A stretch of 64,000 nucleotides of DNA, taken from the NCBI GenBank assembly GCA_010093605.1, contig MU004195.1, forward strand, positions 1,670,400 through 1,734,399, given 5' to 3'. The stretch is from Lophium mytilinum. Its lineage: Eukaryota; Ascomycota; Dothideomycetes; Mytilinidiales; Mytilinidiaceae. Numbering within the stretch: position 1 is the stretch's first letter; each line of letters begins with the position of its first letter. Position numbers and translations under genes: made by a program. Below the pieces are notes generated by a model, which was not told the DNA's origin, searched no databases, and saw nothing but the letters and a program-made list of their open reading frames with translations. Below, in pieces: positions 54,746 to 64,000 of this stretch.

Positions 54746-55499
54746 ATAGAAAATGCATAGATTAAGCGACCTCTGAAACTCTTGCTCATAAAGTAACATG
54801 TAACAATAACAAAAACCCAGACTCCGCTGCTACCTATGGCACAGTTCGTGAACAGCCTCAGCCGTAGCGAGAGATTGAGACGTCGTGCAAAAGCAGATTT
54901 AACCCCATACTCACAGAGCACCATATAGACAGGGACGCCACTGCTAGACCGGCCAGAGGCCCAACAGAGTGGATGTCGGAAGTGTGACAACATCGGAAGC
55001 ACCGTGCAAGAAGCGCAAGACTGGTAGGTCCCCTCCCCCTATGCGCGCTAGTTATCCAATCCTGCTTAGGCGTCGACCGGCCGCTCAGCTTAGATGGTTC
55101 TAAGGTCGACTAGAAAGAGTCTTTCTACTGCCTTAACGCCGCGGTGGACGCAGACAGCGCTGGCTGAACTCATGTTTGTGTCATAGATGGCAACTTTGCC
55201 CCTTAAGACGAAGTTGGTTTTATCCAAGATAGAGTTTGCGGCGTTCAATCCGAGCCTCCTAGGTACAGGACGTCAACCGCTCAACTCCTATACCTTTCAA
55301 GTCTTCAACCATCCAAATGGGACGCGAGTCATCTCTGCAACAAAGCCTAGACCCTAGAAATCACCAACTGCCTATAACCTGGAGTCTAGAAGCCGAGCAG
55401 GATGATACCCATGCGCTGAGAGTCTACGTGCATCTCTTCCTCCGTACCCTACTCTCAACTCTCGCCAACCCAACGCACTTACCCTACCGCGCCTTCACT
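54746..55499. other. nothing recognised
   Basis: This 750-bp subtelomeric stretch lies between the repeat patch and the GWLEDK frame. Only short frames are present. Confidence 0.3.
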
Positions 55500-55899
55500 C
55501 CCACGGCCGCAACCACGGACCTCACCAGGCAAGTCGCGGGGTCCAGCAGCGGCGCCGACAAGCTCAAAGGCCGGCGGCAACGTTGTCAAGGCGTATACGG
55601 GCTGGCTCGAGGACAAGCCCGACGAGCACTTCACCATGGCATATACAGGCTGGCTCGAGGACAAGAGCGCGAGGGCCGGCAAAGACAAGGCCGACCACAA
55701 CGTCAGAATGGCAATCGCGGGCTGGCTCGAGGACAAGAGTGCGGCGATCGGCATGGGCAAGCGGTTCAAGTTGTCAATGGACCGTGGCGACGGCACTTTC
55801 CCCGTATCAGGATCAGAAGAAGCCTTGCGAATCCAGAACTGCGGAGTTGTTGGAACAAGTCCAAGGACAGGTCAAGTCAAGCTCCTACGACTTGCCTGA
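55500..55899 (+). CDS. hypothetical frame with three GWLEDK repeats
   Basis: The frame containing ATG 55636 stays open upstream to about 55500. It encodes a Pro/Arg/Ala-rich lead, then AYTGWLEDKPDEHFTM, AYTGWLEDKSARAGKD and AIAGWLEDKSAAIGMG, and a tail KLSMDRGDGTFPVSG before the stop at 55897. Three GWLEDK copies spaced 17 and 28 codons apart with conserved flanking Ala-x-x-Gly argue for a once-selected protein sequence. No family is recognised and no start upstream of 55636 is convincing. It may be an exon of a longer, decayed gene. Confidence 0.35.
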
Positions 55900-56858
55900 A
55901 TAGATGTCTCCAAGACCTCATTACCGACTTGTTTTAAACCAAATGGCCTGCCTTTGCCGCCGCGAAGAAACTAAGCAAACATATCCTAGAGCCATGCAAC
56001 TCTCTCATTTATTGGACAACGTCACCGACGAAACTCAGCGCGAACGTTTCGACCCCTCTCTCTCTCCAGGTTGTTGAAAGCGATTTTTGGTTTTCTACTT
56101 GTGCGGTATCGGCTCAGGATGCAGACTGGGTTGATTAGGCTAGACAACGGTATTCTCAGCGCTGATGGCGATATGACACTGTAGGAGGAAGCTGCGACGG
56201 CGGTAACCGAGGGAGAGTCTCTTTGTCTGCACGTTATTCCCTTCCCTTTCATCATCATCAATTTTCAGGTGCCCGCCGGCAGCGGACAAGACAAATCGAA
56301 ATATGCATTACCCCCTCGAGGTCCCGCAGGGATTGAACCTGCCAGGAAGCGTCTCCGAGTTTGGTTGAGATTGGTTGGAAACTTTCTCGCCCGATTGCAA
56401 GTTTTTGTCCTCGTAAGCATCCGCAGTATTCACCGTCACCCATTCCCTCTATCTCCTCACACTCGATAGTTCACGTCATCCTATTCACTAGCATCAAACC
56501 CTCCATTCAGGAAGATGCGAATGCCCGGGGATCGACACCACGGAACGAGACCCGCCTCACCCTGTCTATCCTATCGAAGTTGAATACTCCTCTACCTTTC
56601 ACGTCTTCCGCATCAATCGCCGCACCCGCTACCCGGCTATCCATTGTCTATCCATCGCATCGAGACCTGCGATTGGACACCCTCGGAATTTATGCTTATC
56701 GTCGTCTTCCGCCGCTTTTACACTCTCACAGCTTAAACCAATCTCCTTGGAGGAGACAGGGTACTTCCGCCGGCGGGACGCTACTCTCTCTGTCAACATC
56801 AACACATCGAGTTGCCTCTCCTTGCAATTCGTCCCCATTTTTCTCACTTCGGTTCTAG
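55900..56858. other. nothing recognised
   Basis: A 960-bp stretch with scattered short frames on both strands and no recognisable domain or repeat. Confidence 0.3.
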
Positions 56859-57221
56859 ATGCCTTCCTACATCAATCCGAAGAATTACAGCCGAAGTCGT
56901 CGCCGGCGATGTCAAGGGGGTGTGAGAGAGGGTATCCTGTTCCAGGCTCTACCGCCAGGCACCATGGGCAAAGACTTCGCGCGGAATTTCTTGCAGCACA
57001 TCGCTCGCTTGGGTGGGGTCAATACTACACTGGACATCGAAGGCTGGGATAAGAACGCGGAACGACGGCGCTTTGCCCGGGAGCTGATGGATGTCATTGT
57101 GCAGGATACGCTGCAGAGGCCGTATCTGGCTGATGATGCGAAACCAGAGTGTGTCTACCGGACACGGTTGTTGAAAGAGGGGATAAGAACGCGGAACGAC
57201 GGCGCTTTGCCCGGGAGCTGA
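56859..57221 (+). CDS. hypothetical frame overlapping a tandem duplication
   Basis: The frame has 120 residues with a basic start (SRSRRRRCQGG) and a helical middle (GKDFARNFLQHIARLGG, then AERRRFARELMDVIVQDTLQ). It reads through the first copy of a 134-bp tandem duplication. Because 134 is not a multiple of three, it shifts frame on entering the second copy and soon stops. The amphipathic middle suggests an original protein, but I cannot name it. Confidence 0.3.
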   Translation: MPSYINPKNYSRSRRRRCQGGVREGILFQALPPGTMGKDFARNFLQHIARLGGVNTTLDIEGWDKNAERRRFARELMDVIVQDTLQRPYLADDAKPECVYRTRLLKEGIRTRNDGALPGS

Positions 57222-57313
57222 TGGATGTCATTGCGCAGAATACGCTGCAGAGGCCGCATCTGGCTGATGATGCGAAACCAGAGTGTGTCTGCCGGACACG
57301 GTTGTTGAAAGAG
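57047..57313. repeat. 134-bp tandem duplication
   Basis: 57047-57180 is repeated at 57181-57313. The copies differ at only four internal sites, all transitions (T/C, G/A, T/C, A/G), plus the last base. The duplication is recent relative to the surrounding decay. Confidence 0.88.
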
Positions 57314-57783
57314 TCATGTATCTAGGATCGAGATGGAAATGTTTTACAAAAAGGAGGCCGTACGAGCGGCGGGCTTCCAACGCCGCTACAGCCAACGAAT
57401 GGCAATAGCAACAGCAAGACCCCAAATCGGTCGCCTCCCGCTGTATTGAAGGATGAGCCTGAAGTAGTGGATGGGAGAGACGTGGCGCGACTCTCGAGGG
57501 CTTGGGATGCCCGCTTTCAACGTAAACTCAAGTAGCGAAGAAGACCGCTGCTTCGCAGCGCCACTCGAAGCGTCTGTCTTGTGCTTCAAGAGCACTCAGG
57601 ATGTGCGTGACGTCTTTTTCATCTCCCTGGGTTGCGTTGAATATCTCCGATGAAAGCTTGGTAGGATTGGTGACTGTGAACTGACTTGCCGCAGGGGCGA
57701 GTAGTTTACAGTATCTAGACTTGCCTTAAGATCCCGACCATACTGCCGATGAATAATAGTCTGGGAACTTGACATCCCGATTA
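57314..57783. other. nothing recognised
   Basis: A 470-bp stretch with short frames on both strands and no domain. Confidence 0.3.
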
Positions 57784-57850
57784 TCTATAATAGAGCTTGG
57801 ATGGCATAACTGGCGATTCCACCCTTTGGCAGAGACGGCTATCGACTGGC
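57784..57850 (-). pseudogene. scrap of BTB-family first exon
   Basis: Bases 57791-57820 match 1923-1952, inside exon 1 of the BTB gene at 1012-2000, with three differences in 30. All three are transitions. Weaker similarity continues to about 57850. On the minus strand the scrap would encode the Ala/Thr-Gln-Ala-Leu end of that exon. The following intron and BTB core are not recognisable. It shows that the family patch at the left end once had a copy near the telomere. Confidence 0.5.
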
Positions 57851-58130
57851 GAGCGTGGCGAATGTATTGAGTATTATCCCGATGTTGTGGTTTCTGGAAG
57901 CCCTCGATCTCTCACGAAGTACTGCTCCATCCAAGTCCTCACATTTCGACGCGTCAACCTCACCTTCGCCACCTAATCTACCTTCGCCACTGGCCTACCA
58001 GCGCGAGCTGACCTTCTCTCGTTGCGCTACTCTAGTCAATCAAGATGAGCTAAGACAACACCGGTGGTACGCTGACTTCGACTCCTTCTCCCCTTTCTGT
58101 CTCTTGCTAAAGTGACTACGGCTGCCGGCG

Positions 58131-58292
58131 ATGGATAAGAAGACAGCAGTAGCGCTGCGCCATCCGGCGATTGGGGCGCTGGCGATGCTAATACTAGCGA
58201 CGCCAATGGCTTCATCGGAGGCTTCATCGGAGGCTTCGGAGGAGAAGAATCGAATGCCTTTGGAGGCGCCGGCGGTGATGCGGAGAAGGTGA
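58131..58292 (+). CDS. possible small secreted peptide frame
   Basis: ATG 58131 opens a 53-residue frame. Its start resembles a signal peptide (MDKKTAVALRHPAIGALAML then ILATPMASS), followed by an acidic repeat SSEASSEASEE encoded by a 12-bp tandem DNA repeat (GGCTTCATCGGA type, 58208-58243). The overlapping +1 frame reads Gly/Phe-rich and runs longer, so the coding assignment is uncertain. It would be the only intact small secreted frame in the last 10 kb. Confidence 0.25.
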   Translation: MDKKTAVALRHPAIGALAMLILATPMASSEASSEASEEKNRMPLEAPAVMRRR

Positions 58293-61200
58293 TAGCCACT
58301 GCCGTGCGTTTGTTCTCCCCTCTTCTATTTTTCTCTGCGCGACCACTGACGTTAGTATATCTGCAAGCAGCCGGGCTCATAACTCGCAAATGTCCGTTAC
58401 AGCCTGCATCCGCGCCTGTCCTACCAAGCTGCCCTCGCTGTGCGAGAATTGCAATCACAACACCATGCCTTTCCCGATATGGCATGTTGCAGGACATCTC
58501 GCGATGTATCTTCTATATTGCATCGTTTCGGCCATCCACGGGGGAAAAAACTGGATGACAGGTACTAACGCGGAATTCTGGGGCTCCTCACCACGCCGGA
58601 CCTTCATCCAGAATTCTCACCACTGGGAACCTAGTCTAGTTGCCTTGACCATAGTTATAGACCAATAGGATAATTTCGCCGCGTTGCTCCCCTCTCCCAA
58701 AACGCCATTTACGTACCAACTAGAGTCCATACTGGATTCAAACATGCGTGCCCAATTCTACAACATCTGAATTGCGTATTCAGCTCCACAGCTTGAGCTT
58801 GCAGAAATCCCAGCGCTCTGTTGTGTGATCCATAGGCGGCTTTTCAAAGACTGCATCCTAGCCCTTCCTATCCAGTGCGCGTTCTAGGAGTCGATTGCTA
58901 AAATGCTTCCTAGCTTATCCAGGGTTAGCTTCTCTATTGAATGAAAATTCAAAACGCTGTGCCGCCTCCTCTAGTGTATTCGAGAGCGACCATCACTCCT
59001 TGTATGATCTCTTCGCCACTCGTCCGCTCTTCGACGTCCGCATCGGAGACATCACGGGTTTTGTCTTGGGCGTAGCGGCTGCCTTAGCTGTGGCTGTCGT
59101 CAGGGCTATCCTTCAATCACTAAGCTGCCTCGTTGATCGACAGTAATTGAAGTCTCAGCGGGTGTTCAAGTAACTGAGACCTCTGCTAATTAAGACGTCA
59201 ACTCAATCAGTTTTAACCGCCTTTCTTCGTTGACTGATTGTGGCTGCTGTCGTCTGCTTTGCCTTCGCTTTTGTCTTCTCCTCAGGCTTAGATTCAGGTC
59301 TCGGCTTTGATGCCGCTTGCTTCTTTACTCCAGACATTTGCTGTCTCGGTCGCTGGTTGAACATTAGTGGTGCCGCTTTCGGGTTGAGTTTCTGAAGAAT
59401 CGGCAGTGACATACGAGAGAGCCCTCCGCGTCGACACAGGCATGGGCGTGGGAACCCCTCGACCTAGCTTGCGAGGGGGGAATACTTTCACGGTCAATAA
59501 TGCCATGGAATGGTGGTCAGGACGACTGCCACATTTTTATTTTGGCATCCATCCGATCGATGATTTCAAAAACTTCGCCGGCATTGCGAGGACTCCCTTG
59601 TTCTCTCTATCGCGGTTCCGTATAGACGCCTTTCCATTGCACTTGAGAGTGCATGTTTGCGCTCATAGGGCAACTGATGCGAGTGCAGGAGATTAGGACG
59701 ACTAGGTAACACATGGGTCCTTCTATGAGGATTAGGGCTGGCGTCAGGATATACCCGTCCGCAGAATGCGAAGTTCTCTCCTTCTATCTGGACGGAACCC
59801 TCCCCAGTCTCTTCGGCCCCTATACCACCTAACCGCTACGCTCCATGGATGTGTTTGCAGCTTGAGGAACCAAAGATTGGAGATTCGGCGACTATTAGTA
59901 GGTTGTCAGACGAAAAGAAGCGGATCGAGACGGAGTGCAGTATTGATGGCACCAACACTCTCTGGCGGATGAGAGTAGAATACCTCCGAGACCAAGGAGG
60001 CTTCCATGCACGTTGTTCTTGGATGTGTTACTTGAGTGCTGGCGTATTCGAGACGATGGGTTCTCGTAGAGACTGCGATATATCGGCCCTTAAGCCCGAA
60101 GCGATGGAAATTGTGGTTGCTAGAGCAGCGGTCATAAGCGCTCTAACCGCCTATTGTACGACAGTCTTTGCAAATGCGTCGGCTCGCCCGAATGGAAGAA
60201 GTTATTAACCTGATCCCAACAAGTCTTAAGAGTGTAAACCACGGATACAGGAAGCGCAACGTCGTGAAGAGTTTGTAAGCTTGAGATGTGCGTAGTCAAC
60301 GGCGGTTCTACCATGACCTATAGTGCTTGAGGTCCTCTCACGAGCTACATCGTTGTTTGCTGGCTGTCTCCATCGCCGCGCGGAATTGTTCTCTTCCAAT
60401 CTCGACCTTCCCCTCTCCTTCTCCTCTCTGTGCACGAGCTAACCAGCGCCAATTAGTCGAGGAGAATCATCATAGGACCTTACCATAGTCTCGGGTGTAC
60501 GAAGGATTTTACAAATTCCGTCTAACTAGTATTGCTTGCGACCGGATCTAGAATTGGGCTCCTTGTACTCATCGGCCTGGCTCCAGAAGATGTCTTAGGA
60601 GGTTGGGTGCTGGAGTTGGAGATGATCTTAGTGTAGACGGCAATAGTCTATGAGATACACAGGAAGAGAGGGGACTTGCTGTTCTCTAGCTCCTGTGGTA
60701 TATATGGGCGATGCCCCTCGACTTAAATAGAATGAAGGATTCACAATAGATGCTGCTTATACCAGCCCATCAGGCTTCTCGGGTCTTTGCTAAGGCGCGA
60801 GCTGAGAGCAGCGCTCGGTGCAGACGTCTCGGGCTTGTCGGGGTCGTTCAAGAAGGCCAACCGCCAGAGCAGCTTGTTCGACGGGCGTGTAGAGTCGTAG
60901 GCGGAGCGGCATTTACGGCCGAAGTGGACAATACCAATGCGATGGAGGAACGGAAATAGATGCTTCAGCGGTTATCCGGGAACTCCCGTACCAGAAGGCC
61001 GCACTCTGATCGCTTGCTAGAGGATGTTCTAAGGTAATAAAAAGCATTGGGACCAAGAGCAGTGCCTCAAGGCCGAAGGCTGCCGGCGAGAACTAGGGCG
61101 CTGGAAACGAAACAGTATCAAGGAAGGCGCCAAGTGTGCGCAGAGCGCTGAGGATGACGACGAAGGCTGTGATTATTTTGTGGGCAGGAATGTCGAGATT

Positions 61201-62909
61201 AAGTTTAAGAATGAAGAGGTAGAGCACCAGCACTGCGATCTTGATGATGTGGCATGCACACACATCCGTCACGCCCCAATTTCGCATGCATTCCTTGCAT
61301 GCATTCAGTAGGTTTGGGGATCTGGACTAGTTGGCATCTGGTGGTATTGACCGGAGATCCCACCTCGCGAGTATGGGAGAGGAAGTGGGGTGGGGGTATC
61401 CTGGATGAAAGCTTGTGTCGGCATGGAAGGCGCAGTTGTTCAATTGAGGGTAAACACGCAGAGCACTTGCGCACGACGTTTGACGATAAGATACCTCTTC
61501 TCCGGGTAGAGGTATGGTTGTATAAATAGATTGCTCCTCGCGTTGCTGAGCGAGCTTTCTGCTACTGCAAGAGACCGGTCGAGCTGCGCGAGAGAGAGAT
61601 AGACGCTGTGTTTAGGGGAGAAAAGCGGTGGTAGGTGGTGCTTGCTATGAATGGGGAGAGCAGTTGCATGTGAACTCTCGATAGACGGATAGCGCTGGCA
61701 ATATCTCTGGCAATGCGGCTTGTAGTGTTTTGAAGGCTCTCCTGGAAATTCGGTAAGAAGTGACTTTTATATCGCGGCATCGCCATGACTGCGATGTTTT
61801 GCAGTGGTCGAGTCTGTCCATCCGCTTAAAGAACCTCAAGAAGCCTACCGGAGTGGAGAGCGACAAAGCTGTGGGTGTGAACTAATGTGGAGGGAAATAT
61901 GGCACTGCGATTCAAGCAGCTGCATGCACGGGAAAGATCTTCCTACAATAAGGAGACCCATTGAGGATGGTTTCGCAGACATGATGGAGCTACCAAAGCC
62001 ACGATGTTGCCGGCCAGCTCGATGGCGCAAAGGTCCCCGAAGTCGAGACGAAGAAGGCGGAACTCAAAATCAGAGCAGCACCGCGGAGTCGAAGCTTAAT
62101 CCAAGGCTAAGGCCACGGAGGGTTATCACTGGGACCAAAGCGGCACTAAAAGCTATGGCTGCCGACATAGGTGCAAGGCGTGACGGCCACGGTATCGTCG
62201 GCGCAGCAGAGTTCGATGATTGTAATGGGCGGCGAAGACGTTGTGTTTCGAGTCAGCGAAGGACTTTAAGCTCGAATCTGGAATATACCGTCCTGCTTAA
62301 GGAACGACCGAGATGGGAGGTACAGTGAAGCCAGAGCTAAGTAATCCTGCTGTCAAGATCAGTAAGGCCGAGTCACAACGCCAGTCCCAGGAGAAGAGAA
62401 AAACACGAAACGTGTCGAGAAGAAGCTTCAAAAACCCAGGTAAACGCTCCAGAACCCCAAAAATACGTCTGCAGAAAGGGGAACGAGCAGGCAGTGCCTA
62501 TCCTATTCAACAAGGACTCTGGCGATCGTACCTTCACGACGCGGACTGGCTCGCCGACATCGTCTAGGTAGTCTTTCGCGAGCAATTGCTTCGCTTGGGT
62601 TCGATCTGCATTTGCCACTGTTCCCGGATCATCCAAAGTAACGATTGCAATCGCGCACGGGCAGGCTGCTCACCCGTGGCGAAGATATGGAATGTGCGCT
62701 CTCCTCGTAGTAATGCGATCTTTCGATTCAACGCTGACGTTGGCTGTTTGATTCGCTCCCGCCCCTGCTGCCGCTCTCAACCTATCCCGTTGCTGCTACC
62801 CTCATGGTTCTACTTTCAATTCCGCTCTTCATCCTGCTCTCGGATTGGCTAGGGTTCCCGCTGCCTTCCCAACCCTATTCGCGCTCTTGCTGCCCTCTCG
62901 ATCTTACTC
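58293..62909. other. subtelomeric stretch without recognisable genes
   Basis: This 4.6-kb stretch has many overlapping short frames and no domain. The longest (61804-62328 plus, 174 codons) is Arg-rich and has no recognisable motif. I see no helicase-like telomere-linked gene, tRNA or clear repeat. Confidence 0.35.
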
Positions 62910-63071
62910 TTAATATGCTCCCGTTCCGGCTAACCTCTTCTCAAACGCCGCTGCAAACTCCAGCAACTCATCATCCGCGTATGCTTTTCTCGCAAACGTC
63001 AAGTTCACAGGCATGCCGATGTCCGGCAGCACTCCCATCGGCACACTCATGGTCGGCACGCCTAGATGGCG
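62910..63071 (-). pseudogene. C-terminal remnant of an amidase-signature protein
   Basis: The minus strand encodes RHLGVPTMSVPMGVLPDIGM, then PVNLTFARKAYADDELLEF and AAAFEKRLAGTGAY before a TAA at 62912-62910. This is the conserved ending of fungal amidase-signature proteins: the LGxPxxxVPxG turn followed by PVGLTFxGxxxxDxxLLxxAxAFE. Upstream in the same frame there are stops (two TGA near 63090), and no catalytic Ser-Ser-Lys region is found. Only about 50 residues of a roughly 550-residue family survive, less than 1 kb from the telomere repeats. Confidence 0.6.
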
Positions 63072-63906
63072 AGAACCTTCTCGATCACCCCGAATCCATC
63101 ATCATCTGGGAGCTCAACAAGCCCGTGCCCATCAACCAAACCACCGTGGACTCCGACGCCGGCATTTTGATGAAAAGGTACTCAAAATCTCCTTGCAAGT
63201 TTGGAACGCGCTTGTCGAACGTTTGAGCTCTCGCCGCAACAATGCCGGGGAAGCCACCGCGACTGAGTCTCGCCATGATTGAAGAGTCAAAGGAGCGGCT
63301 GTTGCAGCTGTGGATGTCAGAGCTCACGGCAGGACAGCGTCGAAGCTACTGAATGAGGCGGAGAAGGTCCGACAAGTTCTGAGCGCGAATTCCAATACCG
63401 GGGAAATCGCCGAAGGACTTGATATCCTCAAAATACGACCCCAAATCACTCAAATGCAGCCTACCGACATGGTTCCATCGAGGGGGTGGATCATCCACTC
63501 GCTGGAAGCGATGCCCGCTATCCTTACGGGCGAGGGGCGGCGGCAGAGGATTTTGTTGGCGGCGTCGAGGGCCAGGGCTGCGTTGGTGAGGGTGCAGGCG
63601 CGCAGGGCGGTCAATTGATTGCTTTCTTTGGCGTCGAGGAGCAGGTGGAAAGTGGGATGAAGCTTGGGATGGCATCATAATCTGCCTCAACTCGCTCGTG
63701 TTCCTGCTATCCTGCCAATCCCGGGGCAACTCTTATCCCCGCTTCTTTTCTAGTTCTCAAATTTGCTCCAGCTAGTGTTTGACCCCGTAGGACCCTAAGA
63801 TGCCCGCAGTATAGCAGTAGCCCGTGCCGGCCCGTAGATGTCCGTAGAGTCGAGAGAAGAAAACCCGTTGTACCCGCCCCGGAACCGTTTAGTGCGGAGG
63901 AAAATG
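63072..63906. other. telomere-adjacent sequence
   Basis: Overlapping frames on both strands (63310-63618 plus, 63346-63729 minus) occur. The minus strand near 63450-63620 gives an ordered-looking ALRACTLTNAALALDAANKI, which could be another relic, unassigned. The last 150 bases have no recognisable feature. Confidence 0.3.
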
Positions 63907-64000
63907 TTAGGGTTAGGGTTAGGGTTAGGGTTAGGGTTAGGGTTAGGGTTAGGGTTAGGGTTAGGGTTAGGGTTAGGGTTAGGGTTAGGGTTAGGGTTAG
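63907..64000 (+). repeat. telomeric TTAGGG array
   Basis: Fifteen perfect TTAGGG units plus TTAG run to the end of the window without interruption. The G-rich strand points 5' to 3' outward, as expected at a right-hand chromosome end. Confidence 0.99.

Noticed and set aside
61804-62328. 174-codon Arg-rich frame in the subtelomere
   Set aside because: No motif, no plausible leader, and alternating frames nearby; cannot be separated from chance.

Overview
This is the right-hand end of a chromosome from a filamentous ascomycete (Pezizomycotina; Dothideomycetes is my best guess, not proven). The last 94 bases are uninterrupted TTAGGG repeats. Genes carry short introns (about 45-125 bp) with GTAAGT-like donors, CTRAY/TACTAAC-like branch sites and YAG acceptors. 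The gene content (CENP-I/Mis6, ATIC, a fungal ssSPT subunit, CRT10, tyrosinase, a CBM18-AA7 oxidase, BTB and F-box/ankyrin families) is typical of this group. Exon coordinates below were worked out by hand from splice signals and frame continuity. Each spliced model closes to a whole number of codons.

Layout. At 1-6 kb lies a family patch of three BTB-like genes (one cut by the window edge; one a 756-residue nuclear-looking version with candidate SUMO-interaction motifs) and a frameshifted F-box gene. From 6.4 to 22 kb is core genome: CENP-I/Mis6 (9 exons), a hypothetical protein, the small subunit of serine palmitoyltransferase divergent from a mitochondrial GGQ release factor, a CRT10 homologue split by a 440-bp insertion, and ATIC (9 exons). 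From 22.5 to 49.7 kb the content is more accessory: an F-box/ankyrin protein, a Nudix hydrolase, a secreted chitin-binding carbohydrate oxidase, a repeat-bearing probable mitochondrial protein, a protein with three zinc-binding CxxC modules, a short-chain dehydrogenase, a secreted tyrosinase, a P450, a mitochondrial prolyl-tRNA synthetase truncated at both ends, and a secreted metallopeptidase divergent from a ten-cysteine secreted protein.

From about 49.7 kb to the telomere I find no intact recognisable gene. This subtelomere holds relics and repeats: a GA-rich imperfect repeat field, a long decayed gag-like frame whose stops are all TAA or TAG, a 30-bp glycine/arginine minisatellite, a protein with three GWLEDK repeats, a recent 134-bp tandem duplication, a scrap of the left-end BTB family, and an amidase C-terminal remnant less than 1 kb from the telomere. 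Several of these differ from their partners or from a functional motif only by C-to-T or G-to-A transitions, which suggests mild repeat-induced point mutation (RIP).

There is no operon-like organisation. The only functional couplings I would propose are shared divergent promoters (ssSPT/release factor; metallopeptidase/cysteine-rich protein). The secreted oxidase, tyrosinase, metallopeptidase and cysteine-rich protein fit a plant- or litter-associated fungus, but that is inference.
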